DNA of 64,000 nucleotides, from NCBI RefSeq assembly GCF_036669915.1, contig NC_089319.1:2771082-2835081 (forward strand), in the 5' to 3' direction. This document shows positions 24,966 through 38,200 of the stretch, one piece after another. Source of the stretch: Pocillopora verrucosa. Its lineage: Eukaryota > Cnidaria > Anthozoa > Scleractinia > Pocilloporidae. The translations under genes were made by a program, and so were the position numbers. Positions within the stretch are counted from its first letter, which is position 1; each line of letters begins with the position of its first letter. The notes under the pieces were generated by a model. It saw nothing but the letters and a program-made list of their open reading frames with translations, was not told where the DNA came from and did not search any database.

Positions 24966-27900
24966 ATGGCCACCGCTGCAGCACCTTCGTTTCAATCGAC
25001 AAAAGAGACAACCAATTACGCCCGTTTATGCAGGCTTCTGGTGGATGTCAGTGCACATATCTTAAGAGAGACTTTTGATAAGAAGCGTCCAACAGGAGAC
25101 CTGCACAAAGTTTTGTCAAGTCCTCCAGTTCATGCAGTCTTACAATCACTTCGAAAGAAAAGAATTCTTAGTCCTTTACAATGGGGAAAACTATATCCTG
25201 CCCTCAAATCTACAGTTTCATCAAAGAATTTCGATATCACGCTACTGATGGTTTTGCTGAGGAATATATGCGGTCTTGTTCGTCCGGCTACCGGCTGGGA
25301 TACTCTTCCTCCTGCAACAAACACAACTCTTGAAGCAGATATCGTTCGCATCAAGTGCTACAGAAACACAGTTTATGCTCATGCCCGCCAGGCCTCAGTT
25401 GATCACGCAACATTCAATCAATACTGGCAGGACATCCAGGATGCATTGGTGAGACTGGGAGGAGCTTGTTACCAAAGTGTTATTGACGATCTGAAAAAGG
25501 AATCCATGGGCCCTGAAGATTTCGAAGAACACTACAAAGAGCTTCTTAAACAGTGGGTAGTAGATGAAGTCAGCATCAAAGAAAGATTGGATGAAATGAC
25601 AGAGCTATTAAAGGAAGCAATCGCTAATCCTCCAAAAAATTTTAAAGCAGGAGACAAAGGTATTGTGTATTAACGGTAAAATCTATACACGGCCTTTTGA
25701 TCTTTCTTGAGAAAAGAAGAAGATTGAAGGGCCTCTCATCAGAGGGCAGTAAGCAATTTAGCAATCAGTTCATTTCAGTATTATAAAATGCCCACCTTTA
25801 AAAATAGCTCAAACTCGGAAAAATATCTTCCACTGGAACTGATCCCTTCCTCTTGGACCCAAAATTGGAAAATGACCAGGTGTTGTCTTTTCCATGCTTT
25901 TTTTGGTTGATGAGCAAGTAAAATTTTATTTTTTTTGTTCCTCATGCGGGAAGTAAATAGAATTAATCGTTGAAACAGATTCACTACAAAAGTGATTTGC
26001 ACCAAAAAAAACTGCAGTTAAGTCTTACAGTATTTACCTGGTTGGGTTCGTCGAAAGAAAGAGATGGAAATAAACTAAAATTCTTAATGAACTGGAGATG
26101 ACAGGGCGCTTTCTCTCCCCTAAGTGTACTTAGGCCATTCTTAATCTCCAGCCGTAAAAACAAAAACCATGTGTTTTCTGAGTCGAAGTTAGTTTCTCCC
26201 GTACCACAAATTCCTGGATCCGCTCCCGAAAAGGGTCGGTTAGTTTTGGTAATCACATGATTTCGAGTACAATTTACGATAAAACAGCACGAGTAAATAT
26301 TTGAAATTGCGAGTACAATTTGTAGTTATTGAAAAATTAACAAATGCTGATTTATCCCGAATTGCACCAGAAAAATCATGCGATTACTTGTTAATAATGT
26401 ACCACCAAAATATGACTCTGTTTTCCTCTCTAGTTATTTTTTTTTCGTGTCATGGCTCACTGGTTCGGCCGCTTCCCCTTGCCTTGTACTGGAGTAGTCG
26501 AGGTTTTCCCAAGAATTTGGTTCGAGCTTTTAAACTCACCGTCACGAACAATCGGGTTTTTGTACTCTTTGTCAATTAGGTATCGGTCGACAGCAATAAT
26601 CTGAACACGAAAGATATCACGCTCGTTATCTTCCCCGTCTTTCTTACGAACTGATGCGTAAAATTCCTCGAGAAGTTTGTTCAGCGTCCCCGATTCATAT
26701 TTTCCAACGCCCAAAACTTTCAGACTTTTGGCCAGTTGTTTGTGCTTTGTTTTGTATTTTTATTTTTGGCATTCTCCATAAAACTCTGAATTTAAAAGGT
26801 TGTTACCTTCTCCTAACCTCTCCGCCATTTTGTTTTTAGTTGCGCTTTCGTGACTCTCTTGGCAATCAAATTATTTTCATCTTTCTACAATCATTTTTAA
26901 CCTTTTGCCCTCAATCTCAACTTTGCGCACTCTTTGGGATTAATTGACGTGTTCTCAGCCAATAAGCGTTCTGAAATGTTTGCATGCATCTTATTAAAAA
27001 TGAAATAATTTAACCTTTACACCAACCTCTTGCTACGCTTTTCTAATTTCTCGGTCAGAATTTGATGTCAATTAATTGCAAACGGATTCAAGATTAACTT
27101 GCACTTTTTGGAAAGCCTAATTAAAGCAAAACTCAGCTAGCGTGATAACCAATCGCGTTACAAGTCAGGCAGTTCAATGACTTTTCGTCGAGCATTGGAA
27201 AAGTAAATACATGAAGGGTTTATGAAAATAAATGCAAGTAATGATTTTCTTTACAGCTGTAGCAGAATACTCTGATGCGTTGAAAGAATCAATAAAAAGC
27301 CAAACCGAGTACCTCGCTCAGGCCTCACCGACCATGTCCAAAATGAGAACAGATGACATATTCACCAACATTCTCATGCAACATGGAAGAAAACCAGTCA
27401 AAGATCATCGTGTGAAAAGAAAAAAACACCTTCGCCAGTACGGTCAAAAAAGTGAAAAGCAAGTTAAAAGCTCTCAGGAAATTTTCATCCCAATCGATGG
27501 GAAACATCCAGAATCTGTTCTTGTCACTGGAAAGGCAGGCATTGGTAAAACGCTATTTTGTCAAAAGCTGATCAGAGATTGGGCTGCCAACAAATTGTTT
27601 CAATCCAGAGCAAATTCAGAAGTACCTGATTTTAAGTTCGCATACTTGCTCACGTTCCGTCAGCTTAATCTACTTGGGGACGACCCTGTTACCTTGAAGG
27701 ATATCTTAAACAGATCTTCAGTGCTAGATGACCACTCAAATATCGACGACTCTATATTTGAGTACATTATTCATCATTCCGAAGAAGTTTTGATTATCAT
27801 CGACGGGTATGACGAGTGTTCACAACGAGAGTACATCGCTAGTAATTCGGATGAAAAGTACCCAAATAACGCCAAAGAGAAAATGCCAGTAGCGGCACTG

Positions 27901-29970
27901 TGTGCTAAGCTTATCAAAGGAAAAATACTGAGAGGTTCGGTCGTCATGATCACGTCAAGACCCGACGAATCTGACGAAATGAAAGCCAAAGACATCTATT
28001 ATGATAGATACGTTGAAATTACAGGATTTTCCGAGCCACAGGTAAAAAAATACATTGGAAAGTATTTCAAAAAAAACGACCGAATGAAAAACATTGTAAT
28101 GGACCACATTACAAAGAATGTCAATCTTGTCAGCTTTGCCCACATTCCTGTGCTCTGTTTTCTTATGTGCTCCTACTTTGAATATACTCTACGGCAACCA
28201 AAGAAGAATAATCCTCTCCCGGTGAAAGCAAGTGACCTTTATGATGAAGTGGTCAACATGTTCGTGCAAAAGCACGATAGAAAGAAAAGAGCCTCTGTCG
28301 AAGAGACTCTGGATGAATTATCAAAGCTGGCAGCTCAACTCCTTGAGGAGAAAAAGTTTCTTTTCCTTAAAGAGGATTTGAAAACTTTGAATTTACACGA
28401 GCTTGAAAATCTGTGTGGAAGCGGTCTTCTTCATTGCGGTCCTCCTTTCAGAACATCTTTTTCTGCGACGACTAAACATTTTTGTTTTACGCATTTGACT
28501 CTCCAAGAGTACTTAGCGGCTCGTTGGTTCGTAAAGACAAGAAAAATCCCCCCCGGAGATGTGTCTACAGAAGTAGTTCTATTTATGTCCGGTATTTTGT
28601 CCAAGGAAAAGGACAACAAATTTGTGGAAAAGTTGATTATCCAAAAACTTCTCGGCGTCTCATTGACAGATACAACTACAAAGGGGCATTTAATTTCCAA
28701 ATGTCTCCTGCAATACGAAGACATCGAGTTTGCCAAGGAAATAGTAAAGAAATTTCGCAACGTATTCTGCCCACTTGTTGGACATTTTGATCTTTCTGGC
28801 TCAGAGAGAACCAATGTGGACTGCATTGCTGTGTCTTTTGCATTAAATGTTTTTGCTGCACTTAATGCAGAGGACGAATCTGAATGGAGTAGAATCACCA
28901 CACTTAGCCTAAGTAATCGGAATGTCGCCAATTTTGCCAGTCTATGTCAAGCATTACAGACACCAACATGTAAAGTCACCGAACTTAATCTGTATGATAA
29001 TCAGATCACCGATGCCGGTGTTGCCAGTCTATGTCAAGCATTACAGACACCAACATGTAAAGTCACCCAACTTGATCTGGATGATAATCAGATCACCGAT
29101 GCCGGTGTGGCCAGTCTATGTCAAGCATTACAGACACCAACATGTAAAGTCACCCAACTTTATCTGGGTTATAATCAGATCACCGATGCCGGTGTTGCCA
29201 GTCTATGTCAAGCATTACAGACACCAACATGTAAAGTCACCCAACTTTATCTGGGTGATAGTCAGATCACCGATGCCGGTGTGGCCAGTCTATGTCAAGC
29301 ATTACAGACGCCAACATGTAAAGTCACCCTACTTTATGTGGGTGGTAATCAGATCACCGATGCCGGTGTTGCCAGTCTATGTCAAGCATTACAGACACCA
29401 ACATGTAAAGTCACCAAACTTGATCTGAATGATAATCAGATTACCGATGCCGGTGTTGCCATTCTATGTCAAGCATTACAGACACCAACATGTAAAGTCA
29501 CCGAACTTTATCTGAGTTATAATCAGATCACCGATGCCGGTGTTGCCAGTCTATGTCAAGCATTACAGACACCAACATGTAAAGTCACCCAACTTTATCT
29601 GGGTGATGGTCAGATTACCGATGCCGGTGTTGCCATTCTATGTCAAGCATTACAGACACCAACATGTAAAGTCACCCAACTTGATCTGGGTGATAATCAG
29701 ATCACCGATGCCGGTGTGGCCAGTCTATGTCAAGCATTACAGACACCAACATGTAAAGTCACCAAACTTAATCTGTCTGGTAATGAGATCACCGATGCCG
29801 GTGTGGCCAGTCTATGTCAAGCATTACAGACACCAACATGTAAAGTCACCAAACTTTTTGTGGGTGGTAATCAGATCACCGAGGCCGCTAAGAAGCGTCT
29901 AATGGATATTTTGGAAGAAAACTGTCGTATCTACGTTTCCTATGATGAAGAAGAAGACATTGGCAAATAA
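24966..29970 (+). CDS. HEPN-NACHT-LRR (NLR-type) immune receptor, complete
   Basis: Two exons, 24966-25659 and 27257-29970, join in frame across a 1,597-bp GT-AG intron (phase 1) to give about 1,135 residues. The ATG at 24966 is the first in frame. Residues 1 to about 200 form a DZIP3-like HEPN domain with an R-N-x4-H motif (RNTVYAH, Arg133 to His139), the arrangement of HEPN ribonucleases. The NACHT ATPase follows: Walker A GKAGIGKT (about 323-330), Walker B LIIIDGYDE (about 409-417), then helical segments including FTHLTLQEYLAA. From about residue 790 come eleven 29-residue LRRs. The tail ends YDEEEDIGK. No signal peptide or membrane span is seen, so it is cytosolic. Such receptors are known to oligomerise through NACHT on ligand sensing. 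RNase output is my inference. Confidence 0.93.
25660..27256 (+). other. Intron of the receptor gene
   Basis: Donor AAAG/GTATTG and acceptor TTTACAG/CTG. The HEPN exon ends with G and the NACHT exon begins CT, forming an Ala codon. The only internal element recognised is a diverged copy of the dispersed repeat at about 26,258-26,515, without the telomere-like array. Confidence 0.85.
26258..26515. repeat. Dispersed repeat family, diverged copy
   Basis: It shares with 1041-1322 the ordered blocks CGAGTACAATTT, TTGTTAATAATGTAC, CTGTTTTCCTCT, TTCGTGTCATG and CGGCCGCTT. It lacks the TAACCC units. Confidence 0.55.
28942..29900 (+). repeat. Eleven 87-bp coding LRR repeats
   Basis: Units begin CTATGTCAAGCATTACAGAC, are exactly 87 nt apart (28,942 to the last start at 29,812) and are nearly invariant. 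The variation falls in the last part of each unit, at the x positions of KVTxLxLxxN. Because 87 is a multiple of three and the units carry few stops, a second frame is also open (28,922-29,428 and 29,534-29,902); that frame is a shadow. Confidence 0.9.
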
Positions 29971-30139
29971 CTCTATTTTTAGAAAAGATATACGAAAGTT
30001 CAAAGACGTAGGGTTGACATAGACAATTTCAATGGAGAACGCTTCAACGCTGTAAACGCATTATCCTTTTGTTGTTCTTAAAATGCATTTATTACTTAAT
30101 ATTTGCATAAATTAAAGATTTTCATAAAAAAATCACAAG

Positions 30140-30430
30140 ATTTCGAGTACAATTTGGAATAAATTAGCACGAGTGAACTGTTTAAAGGCTAACCAAATTG
30201 CATGCGCCTGTAAGGCGTGTGAAGTTTTTAGTTCTTGAAAAATATACGAGTGCTTAGTTAACTAACGTAACCCTAACCCTAACCCTAACCCTAAGCAAAT
30301 TGTACGAGGAAAAACGTGATTATTTGTTAATAATGTACATGCAAAATTCAGTTTTCCTCTTAGTCGTGTTTATTTCGTGTCATGTCTTAGTGGCTCGGCC
30401 GCTTGCCTTTGTGCTGTTGCCAGAGTAGTA
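30140..30430. repeat. Dispersed repeat family, copy 2
   Basis: Paralogue of 1041-1322, with about 4.5 TAACCC units at 30,268-30,294. Both receptor genes carry the repeat in the same place, just after the stop codon, so it predates the duplication. Confidence 0.65.
30268..30294. repeat. Short interstitial telomere-type repeat, right copy
   Basis: About 4.5 TAACCC units, one more than the paralogous site at 1165-1185. Confidence 0.8.
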
Positions 30431-31716
30431 AGGGTTTCACATCTCTCAGTCATAAGACAGTGCAAGAAAGCATTTTGTGCGATCGCGAATGTTGCCTATC
30501 ATAATCGGTTAAGGGCCAGACAAATCGGAGGGGGGGGGGGGGGAAGGGTGGAGTGAGGGAAATAACCTTGATGATATCAGTCTTTTTGTCTCCCCTCGAA
30601 AATTATTTGATCACGACAGTAATTTAACCCGTTATTTACAATTTTAAAAGAGTTCAAGTCTATTTGCATCACAGAGAGAGCGTAATGCGCCGAGTCAGGA
30701 TTCTGTCTTCTTGAAGTTTTTGTTTTCGTGTTATTTTCACGACCGTTCTAAATATTTCCCACCTTATTTTACGGTTGGTGACCTTAGAGTAAACTTTTAC
30801 TTGGAATGCTTAGATTCGCTAACATTCCAAAATCCTCCCTTAACCTTTTGTGCATCCCTGCGACTAAACAGTTCCCCACCCTACCCGGGTCTAGTCATTG
30901 TTTAACTGGGATTCATCGAGTCTTTATTCCTAATCGAGTAGGAGTTTTTGAACTTCACATCCAAATGCTTAGATTGTAGCCATTCTTACTGAAGATTCAA
31001 ACGGATACTTCGGGTACTAATCACAAAAAAAAGGTCTTGATTTTGTTCGCTATTCAGGTAAACTGTGATGACCGGTCTATCGATAATCCTAGCTTTGACA
31101 TAACGGAAAAAAGGAACAAAACAATACAACTATAACAAAGTGAAAACCTTTATTCCACCACATGCCTAATTGACATCATCAAAAATGTTTCGTTTCGTAA
31201 GCGGGAATTTGATCTGAATCACAAACAAAGGAAAGTGTCTTTCCTGGAGCGCGACGTCCAATGCCCGAATATACGCTAGCTGCGTTCAAATTACTCTGAA
31301 TGTGTTCTTGTTATTTTAATAATATGCAAACGCGAGCTAACTTTATGAAATCCAGCCTATTACTTACAAAATGTTTACATCATCGTCAATTTTCTGAGGC
31401 ATTTTTAATTTGAGAATGTCAAATCAAAATTTGTTTTGGTTGTCTGTTTCCTTACTTGTTTTCTTTGTCACTTCATAAACTGTTGAAGAAACTTCCTGAG
31501 CAATGTTTGAATTTCTAACTTCCTTTCGCAAAATGCGGGGCAACGACCCAAGAAGGTGTTTAACCTTTCGATTAACCTCGGTTCTCCTTTTAGAATCGTT
31601 ATGGCTGCTCCAAGGTAAACTTCAATGACCAGAGCGACTTCGCCTCTACCAACACAGACATAAGGCCAGGTTGTTAAACTGACAATCATCTATCCCAAAA
31701 TGACGCATACTATTTT

Positions 31717-32171
31717 TTACTTCAGCGAACCAATGAAGTTGTCTAAATTGTATTCTGTTTCATACTGTTCCTCGTCCCATAGTTCTCCCAAATTTTCAAT
31801 CATAGTTTTGAGCGAAGTCTTCCCAGTCGCATTCGACTGTTGTGCACTTGGTTTTTCTCTCTTCTTTTCTTGGTCGACTGAAAAGAGATCCAGGAGTTGT
31901 CCAGTATCCATGGTCAATAGGCTTGAGTTGTCTTGCGAGATCACTGTGTTGGCGATGTTCAGTTTAAACTTCTGGAGTCTAACAGAAAAAAAATGTCCGA
32001 CTTGAAGACTCAATATATCTAAGTGTATAGTATGTTATCACTTGACAATTAGGTTTAGAAACGAGCGGACAATGAGAATGTCTTTCAGAAGTTTGAGAAC
32101 AAAGGAAGACGCGAAAGAGGTGTTGATTGTTCTATCCACCTTCGGGAAATTGGAAAGCTGACGACAAGTTG

Positions 32172-32204
<33 letters not shown>

Positions 32205-35200
32205 TAAGAGTTTTCATTGGCTTCGCCATCATGAGTTATGAGTCATCACGCGCGCGCATGAAGACGAGTTAAATCGGAAGTGTTTTAATACATTGTAACA
32301 TTCCGTTTTTCTTTCAAAATAAAGGTGGGAATATTTATTTATAGTTTAAGCCATTTTTGATAAAACGGTCAATCTACTCGCCCTTGTTAGATATGAGATG
32401 ATTATCGCCGACGAGGCCCGTCATCTCATATCCAACGGGCGCTCGTGGAAAAATTGTTTATTAGACGTTATTCCTTTATAAATAAACTTTTACCGCTGCG
32501 TCAATGGGCAAGTGAGATACTTACATTAAAAAAAACAGTGAAAAAACGTTTGAGAAGCTGAGTTTTCTAGCGTCACCCGCTTTCGGAAAAAACTTAACGA
32601 GCGTTAATGTTAGTCCTATCTCAGGATATCTAAATGGCTTAAAGAAGGAGGCTTCTCGTCGAGAGTGTAACGTAAAAAAACCTATTTGCACTGTGCTGTA
32701 TGATTCAAATAGTGCTGCTTTAAAACCTACCCCATAATCTTTTCCTCGAGTGTTCCCCGTGTAATCAATCTGTACACGTTTACAACTTTCTTCTGTCCAA
32801 TACGATGAGCTCGGTCCATGGCCTACAAAAAGGATCGAAGCAATCAAGAAAAGGTAACTGATCGCATCTACCAAAAACAAAGCTTGAGCAAAGTTGGTGA
32901 AAATCGGAATATACAGGGGGGGAGGGGACAGGTTCAAAAGGTTGGTGGTTACGTACTTGCAGGTCCTTCATTGGGTTCCAGTCGTGCTCCACAAAGATGA
33001 CCGTATCGGCACCAGTCAAATTCAATCCCAGTCCTCCAACATGTGTCGTCAACAATAGAATGTCGATTGAAGGATCGTTGTTAAATCTGAGGATAAAATA
33101 AGTCTCTAAGTAACAGAAAAGCTGTTAAACGTCGCGTTTATTATCCAAAAAATGCGTTGAAAGCAGAAAATCGTTACCAGTCGGCCCATTCAGGGTGCAT
33201 CACAGAAACCTGGCAATGATTTGTTCGTGGAGAAGCCATCTGTAGCATAGCACTCTAGGTATGGCATACTTGTGAAAATGTCATGCACTTGTCATATAGT
33301 TGTGACGATTAATGACGTATGCTAATGTCGAGACGATATCTAGGGGGAGGCGTGCACCGAATACGGGACTTGTGTGTATAGGTTATATGTCGTAGGTTGT
33401 CTTGTAATATTGATTGGATACCAGACCATCGTTTCCTCCCTTTGTTCCGCGAGATATTGGACCGACCATGGCCAATAACCGGAACCGAAAAATCTCAAAT
33501 GAAAGAATTCTCACCTTTGTACGAGCGAGTGACGCGAGCCCGCAGGCGTACTTCCATCTAGTCTGAGGTATGTCACTGTAGGCATATGTTTTCTGCGTGA
33601 ATAAAGCAAACTCAATATAAGAAGCAGGCTAAGTTTCAAACCTTTACATCTTTCCACTCCCAAAGGCTGAATATTAATGAGAAGATTTACCAGCTTCTCC
33701 GACAATTCACTTCGTGTTAAATGAAGAAAGTTTGATAAAATGATACTTTGTCCTCGCAACACGTCGTACAAATATAAACTGTTTTAAACGTGTTCGATCA
33801 CCACAGCGACAACATGAGACGTAGCGGCGAGGTACTACCCACGAACAAGTACACATAGAGTCTTGTTTTGGTTAATTGTCAAATGGACAAACCAAAGACG
33901 AATGCAGCAATATCTATCAGCATGGCGAAAAAAAACAATTTAAACAAAAAACAAAAAGATTGCTCTTACTTAAGAAGATCATTTTCAACGATGTCTAACA
34001 TGCTCTTTAACTGACAGAACAACAGCACCCGGTGTTGGGACACAACAGGGTCTGAAGACAGATCACTGGAGCCTGAGGATGAGGAGCTAACTCCTATCCC
34101 ACAATCCATCAGCAGCTGCCTGTTGATCAATTTGTAGACAGAAAGAGAGAATTAGTTCAACTATAGTAACCTGAGGCGAACATCAAACGCCTAAACGCCA
34201 ACATATGTTATGACGAGGGAATATTCTTGATAGGAAAAAATGACTTCATTTTTCACCTCTAAGCAAAGTATGCTGCTATCAGGGTGACAGAATGCGCAGT
34301 AGTTTTTATGAACTGGTTACAAGGAAAGGATGAAAACAGAGAAGACCTTACATTAGGTGAGGGATTTTATGAATTTCATTCAAGTAAGAAACCGCCACTT
34401 TTAAACTCAGAAATCAATGGTACTCTAGGCGTGCCAGTCTAAAAAGAGTGCTTGCAAAAGTTCAAAGTCTATCCGTAAGCAATGCGTTAAAATATAATTG
34501 TTATGGTAACCGCAAAATGCCTTGAAGTTACACTAACAAATAACCTGACTTACTTGAGAGCAACAAGTTTGGCGGCATGCTGAATATCCCGGATGGAGAC
34601 ATGTTGTTGATGTAATTGGTCCATAACTTTGGTGTATTCTGGATGATTGGCAGTGAGCACCAAAAGCGGGTGGTTGCATAGCTTGCGCAGGTACTGAAGA
34701 GCCTGGGAATTATTTACATGTCAGATTGAATGAATATTCGTACTGCATAAGGTTATTTGTGGTAAACACTGAGGACAGACTAGTGTCCATGATCAAATTC
34801 TCAATTAAACGAGTAAAATAAACGTTGTATGGCAGTAAGAATGAAATCAATACTAACCTGGAAAACGTGAGGATTATCTTTGCTTGCTTTCTCGTTTTTG
34901 TTTTCTTCATCGATGTGAGAAACTGTTTCCTCCAAACCTTTCTTGACCTGAGACTTGGCGAAGTCTTCATATAACTGAACCTGTAAAACGAAAAAAATTT
35001 TTTCTTGAGTGAGAGGAACGATCTGGAGGGCAATTTTCGGAAATTCTCCAAAAAAAAAAATACCACTAAATACAAGGTGGAGATCCTTGAAACTTTCGCA
35101 CTGCTGCTTGAATATTCATATCCTGTCGACAACTATCAAGTATTGTCGAAAACTATTATACAACGCCCCAGTGCGCACTTTGATTGTTGGCCATAGCAAC

Positions 35201-38200
35201 AGACTGACCTGTAGCGGACTCAGTTCACAGTAGTAATCTTGAATGATCTTAGGTGGAAGATCTTGCAGTACATCTTCTTTCAGGCGCCTCAATAGGAATG
35301 GTAAAACCTGTCGATGAAGGGCCTCCATAGCCAAGGCCCCTAAGAATGGGACACATGTGTCAATACAGACCACGGTATCAACTCATTTATGATCCACAAC
35401 GCCATGAAATCTTACTGACAGGCGAACAGTCTACTCCTAGAGGACCTTCAATTCCTACTTATTTACCAAATCCTTACCGAGGAGGGACAACTCGCTTTCT
35501 TTAGGGCGTGGTCTTTGGAATAGAAAGGGTGAAGCCGGCGGAAAATCAAGGGTAAAACCATCCAACATTTTCTATGATAGCTGAAAAGCGAGAGCGTCTT
35601 GCAGGGGCCGGTATCGTTTTTTTTCTGGTGGGGCACAACATCTATTGTCCTTTTTGTTCAACAAACGTTAAGCCGAATTTTAGGCTGCTGAAGTGGCTAA
35701 CACATGTAACTAGCGGCTTCGTGGAACTCTTGAGTGGCGGAAAGAGGATTGGAGCTCTGACGTTCATTTAAATGTTTCTACTGCCTTATTTTTCATCACG
35801 GACCAAAAGCCACGCAGGCTTTGTGTTAGCTACTTAGTACTCAATTCACGGACACTCACCAGCTTCTTGTTCCTTAGAGGACGATTTTGCGTCTCTACTC
35901 TGTAGAATTGGTTTACCAAACCGAGACTGAAACTGCTTTTCACTTCCGAGAAAACCAGGCATTAAGAAATCAAACAATGACCACAGCTCCAGGACATTAT
36001 TCTGAAAATAAAACATAAGCATTTCAACGTAACGCACCGTATCAAATCTTAACAAGACTGAACGAAGTAAAGCAATACAAAAAACTACAAAATTACGCTA
36101 CTATACGGAAAGATAACTCATAACAAAGGAGTATGGTGAGAATGAAGCAAAAATGAACGACACATTAGAATGAGCAATGTCTCAATTGTCTCAATTTTTA
36201 ATGTTGTGACGTAGAATATTTCAGAAACATGAACAACGTTTTGCTGTTCGACAGAAGCTACTGACATTTCCTAACAGTATACGAGGCAGAGGAAAACATT
36301 TATCCACTTCTTTGTTTGTAAACGAAGAGGACTTTAGGATCTACATGTGGAACAACTGTTGGTGCATTGACTAGTCATCTTCCCATATTTAAATCGCATA
36401 GCTTCATTTGCTTAATAAAAGCCCCTCAATTCGTACTTGAATAGGTGTTCCCGAGAGTATAAGTCGATGACTGGCTCGTAGCTGCTTAATGACTTTAGCA
36501 AGCTAGAAGGAAAGACAAAAAAAATCAAATTGAAAAACTGGAACTTAAGCCGCCCACCACGACCAATGTCGACATCAATGACGATGCATTACAAAGAGCT
36601 TGTTTACGATTCCGTCCTAACTGCTCAAAAGGGCTGATACTTGTAGGAACTTCTTACCATCCGCCTTTAATTTGAATACTGGACTACATCGCTACCGTTC
36701 CATTTCAGACGATTCGAAATCATTCTCAAGCAACAACCATCAATGAAACTTCAATGATAAAAAAGAAAACCTGTTTAAGTTCTGTCAGAGAGATAACATA
36801 TAGAGAATGCCAAATAAACGATATCTTCGTCTCGACCAGTTTTTTTTCCCTGTCAGGTCTCCTCAACGTTTGCTCTCTAGAGGAAACACCAAGACGTAAC
36901 CTACCTTTGTTTTTCCATTCTTTATAATGTGGCCCTCGTCAAGGACACAGTAGTTCCAGTGCACTGATCTGTTAGGACGAAACAAACGAGACATTCCGTT
37001 GTAATAACTGCTGCGCCTTAAGAATGTGTCATTTCATTTACCCTTCGGTAACTCTCCTTACCTGAAGAATTCACCATCGTTTCTTACAATATCGTACGAT
37101 GCCACGACTAAACTGTGATTTTTAACCTTGTTACGAAGTCTAAGAAGAGAAAAGAAGAAAAAATTAATTCCAGTGGTCGAATGTTGAGGTTCTATGGGTG
37201 TAGTTTGATCGGTAAGTTCCTGTTGAACCTGTCTCTCGCTTTCAGTGGCCGAGTAAAGGGGAACAAATTCTAATAGACTTTAAATAAGAATTGGACAATA
37301 ATCATAGCCGCGGGTTGCTACAGGCATCACTTTTCCTAACAGTTCAAGAACTGGTCTAGTTATTCCTCTACGTAGAGTAACGAATATAACTATTCAATTT
37401 CCCCTCAAACTACTGGCTCAGAATTTTCAACTACACTTGTATTTGTGCACACACCAAACAACTTCCTGTACTTCTTAGAGAGCAATGCACACCGTCAGCG
37501 AACACCAAACAGAGTCCCAGGACTAACCTCTGTCTCTCAGACGGCGGGCCTGTATAGTGCAATGGTTTAAGGAAATCTTTGTTAACAAACTTCTCCACCT
37601 CGTACACCCAATGTCCTGTTAGTGTTGGTGGGCAAATCACGAGAGAAGGCAAAGGTTTGCAATCACTATTACCCGTCTCCTATTCGGTGCAGAAAAAAGA
37701 GAGAAATGTCGAAACTGTGATTCACACGATTGAAAGTTCACTCGTTTGTCCCGCGATGTAGTTACTGATTTGAATTCGATTTAACACTGGACCCATTCCT
37801 GTGTGCGAATAGTTTAAATTACTACGTGCGCCTAATGGGGCTCATCACCTTAAAACGAAAAAAGACCAGAAGTTTGGCAGCAGAAAGCGGCCATCATATG
37901 GTAACGTTAAACCGTAAGAGAACGTAGAGGACTTTATCTGAATAATCACGGCAAACATGGAACGAACATTTTAGTACAGTACTCTTTCCTCTGTTTTGTT
38001 TTGTTTCTCTTTTTTTTTTTGGAATTCCTGATCATTTGCAAAATCAACCTAGAGCAGAACTATTTGACTTGGTTATTGCTACATTTTGCCAGAATAAAGA
38101 TAATCTCTTGTCACTCCCTAATAAGGAAACCAGAAGGAAAAGACAACTTCAATCTTTATCCAGACTGGATCCGTTGGCTGGGAGTCGAATACTGTACCTT

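Larger units (their letters stand above)
29971..31716. other. Spacer between receptor and BTAF1 (tail-to-tail genes)
   Basis: 3' UTRs of two convergent genes. ATTAAA at 30,111-30,116 could serve the receptor. AATAAA on the minus strand at 31,149-31,154 could serve BTAF1. A dispersed repeat copy lies at about 30,140-30,430, with a G-homopolymer just after 30,528. Nothing coding is supported. Confidence 0.6.
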
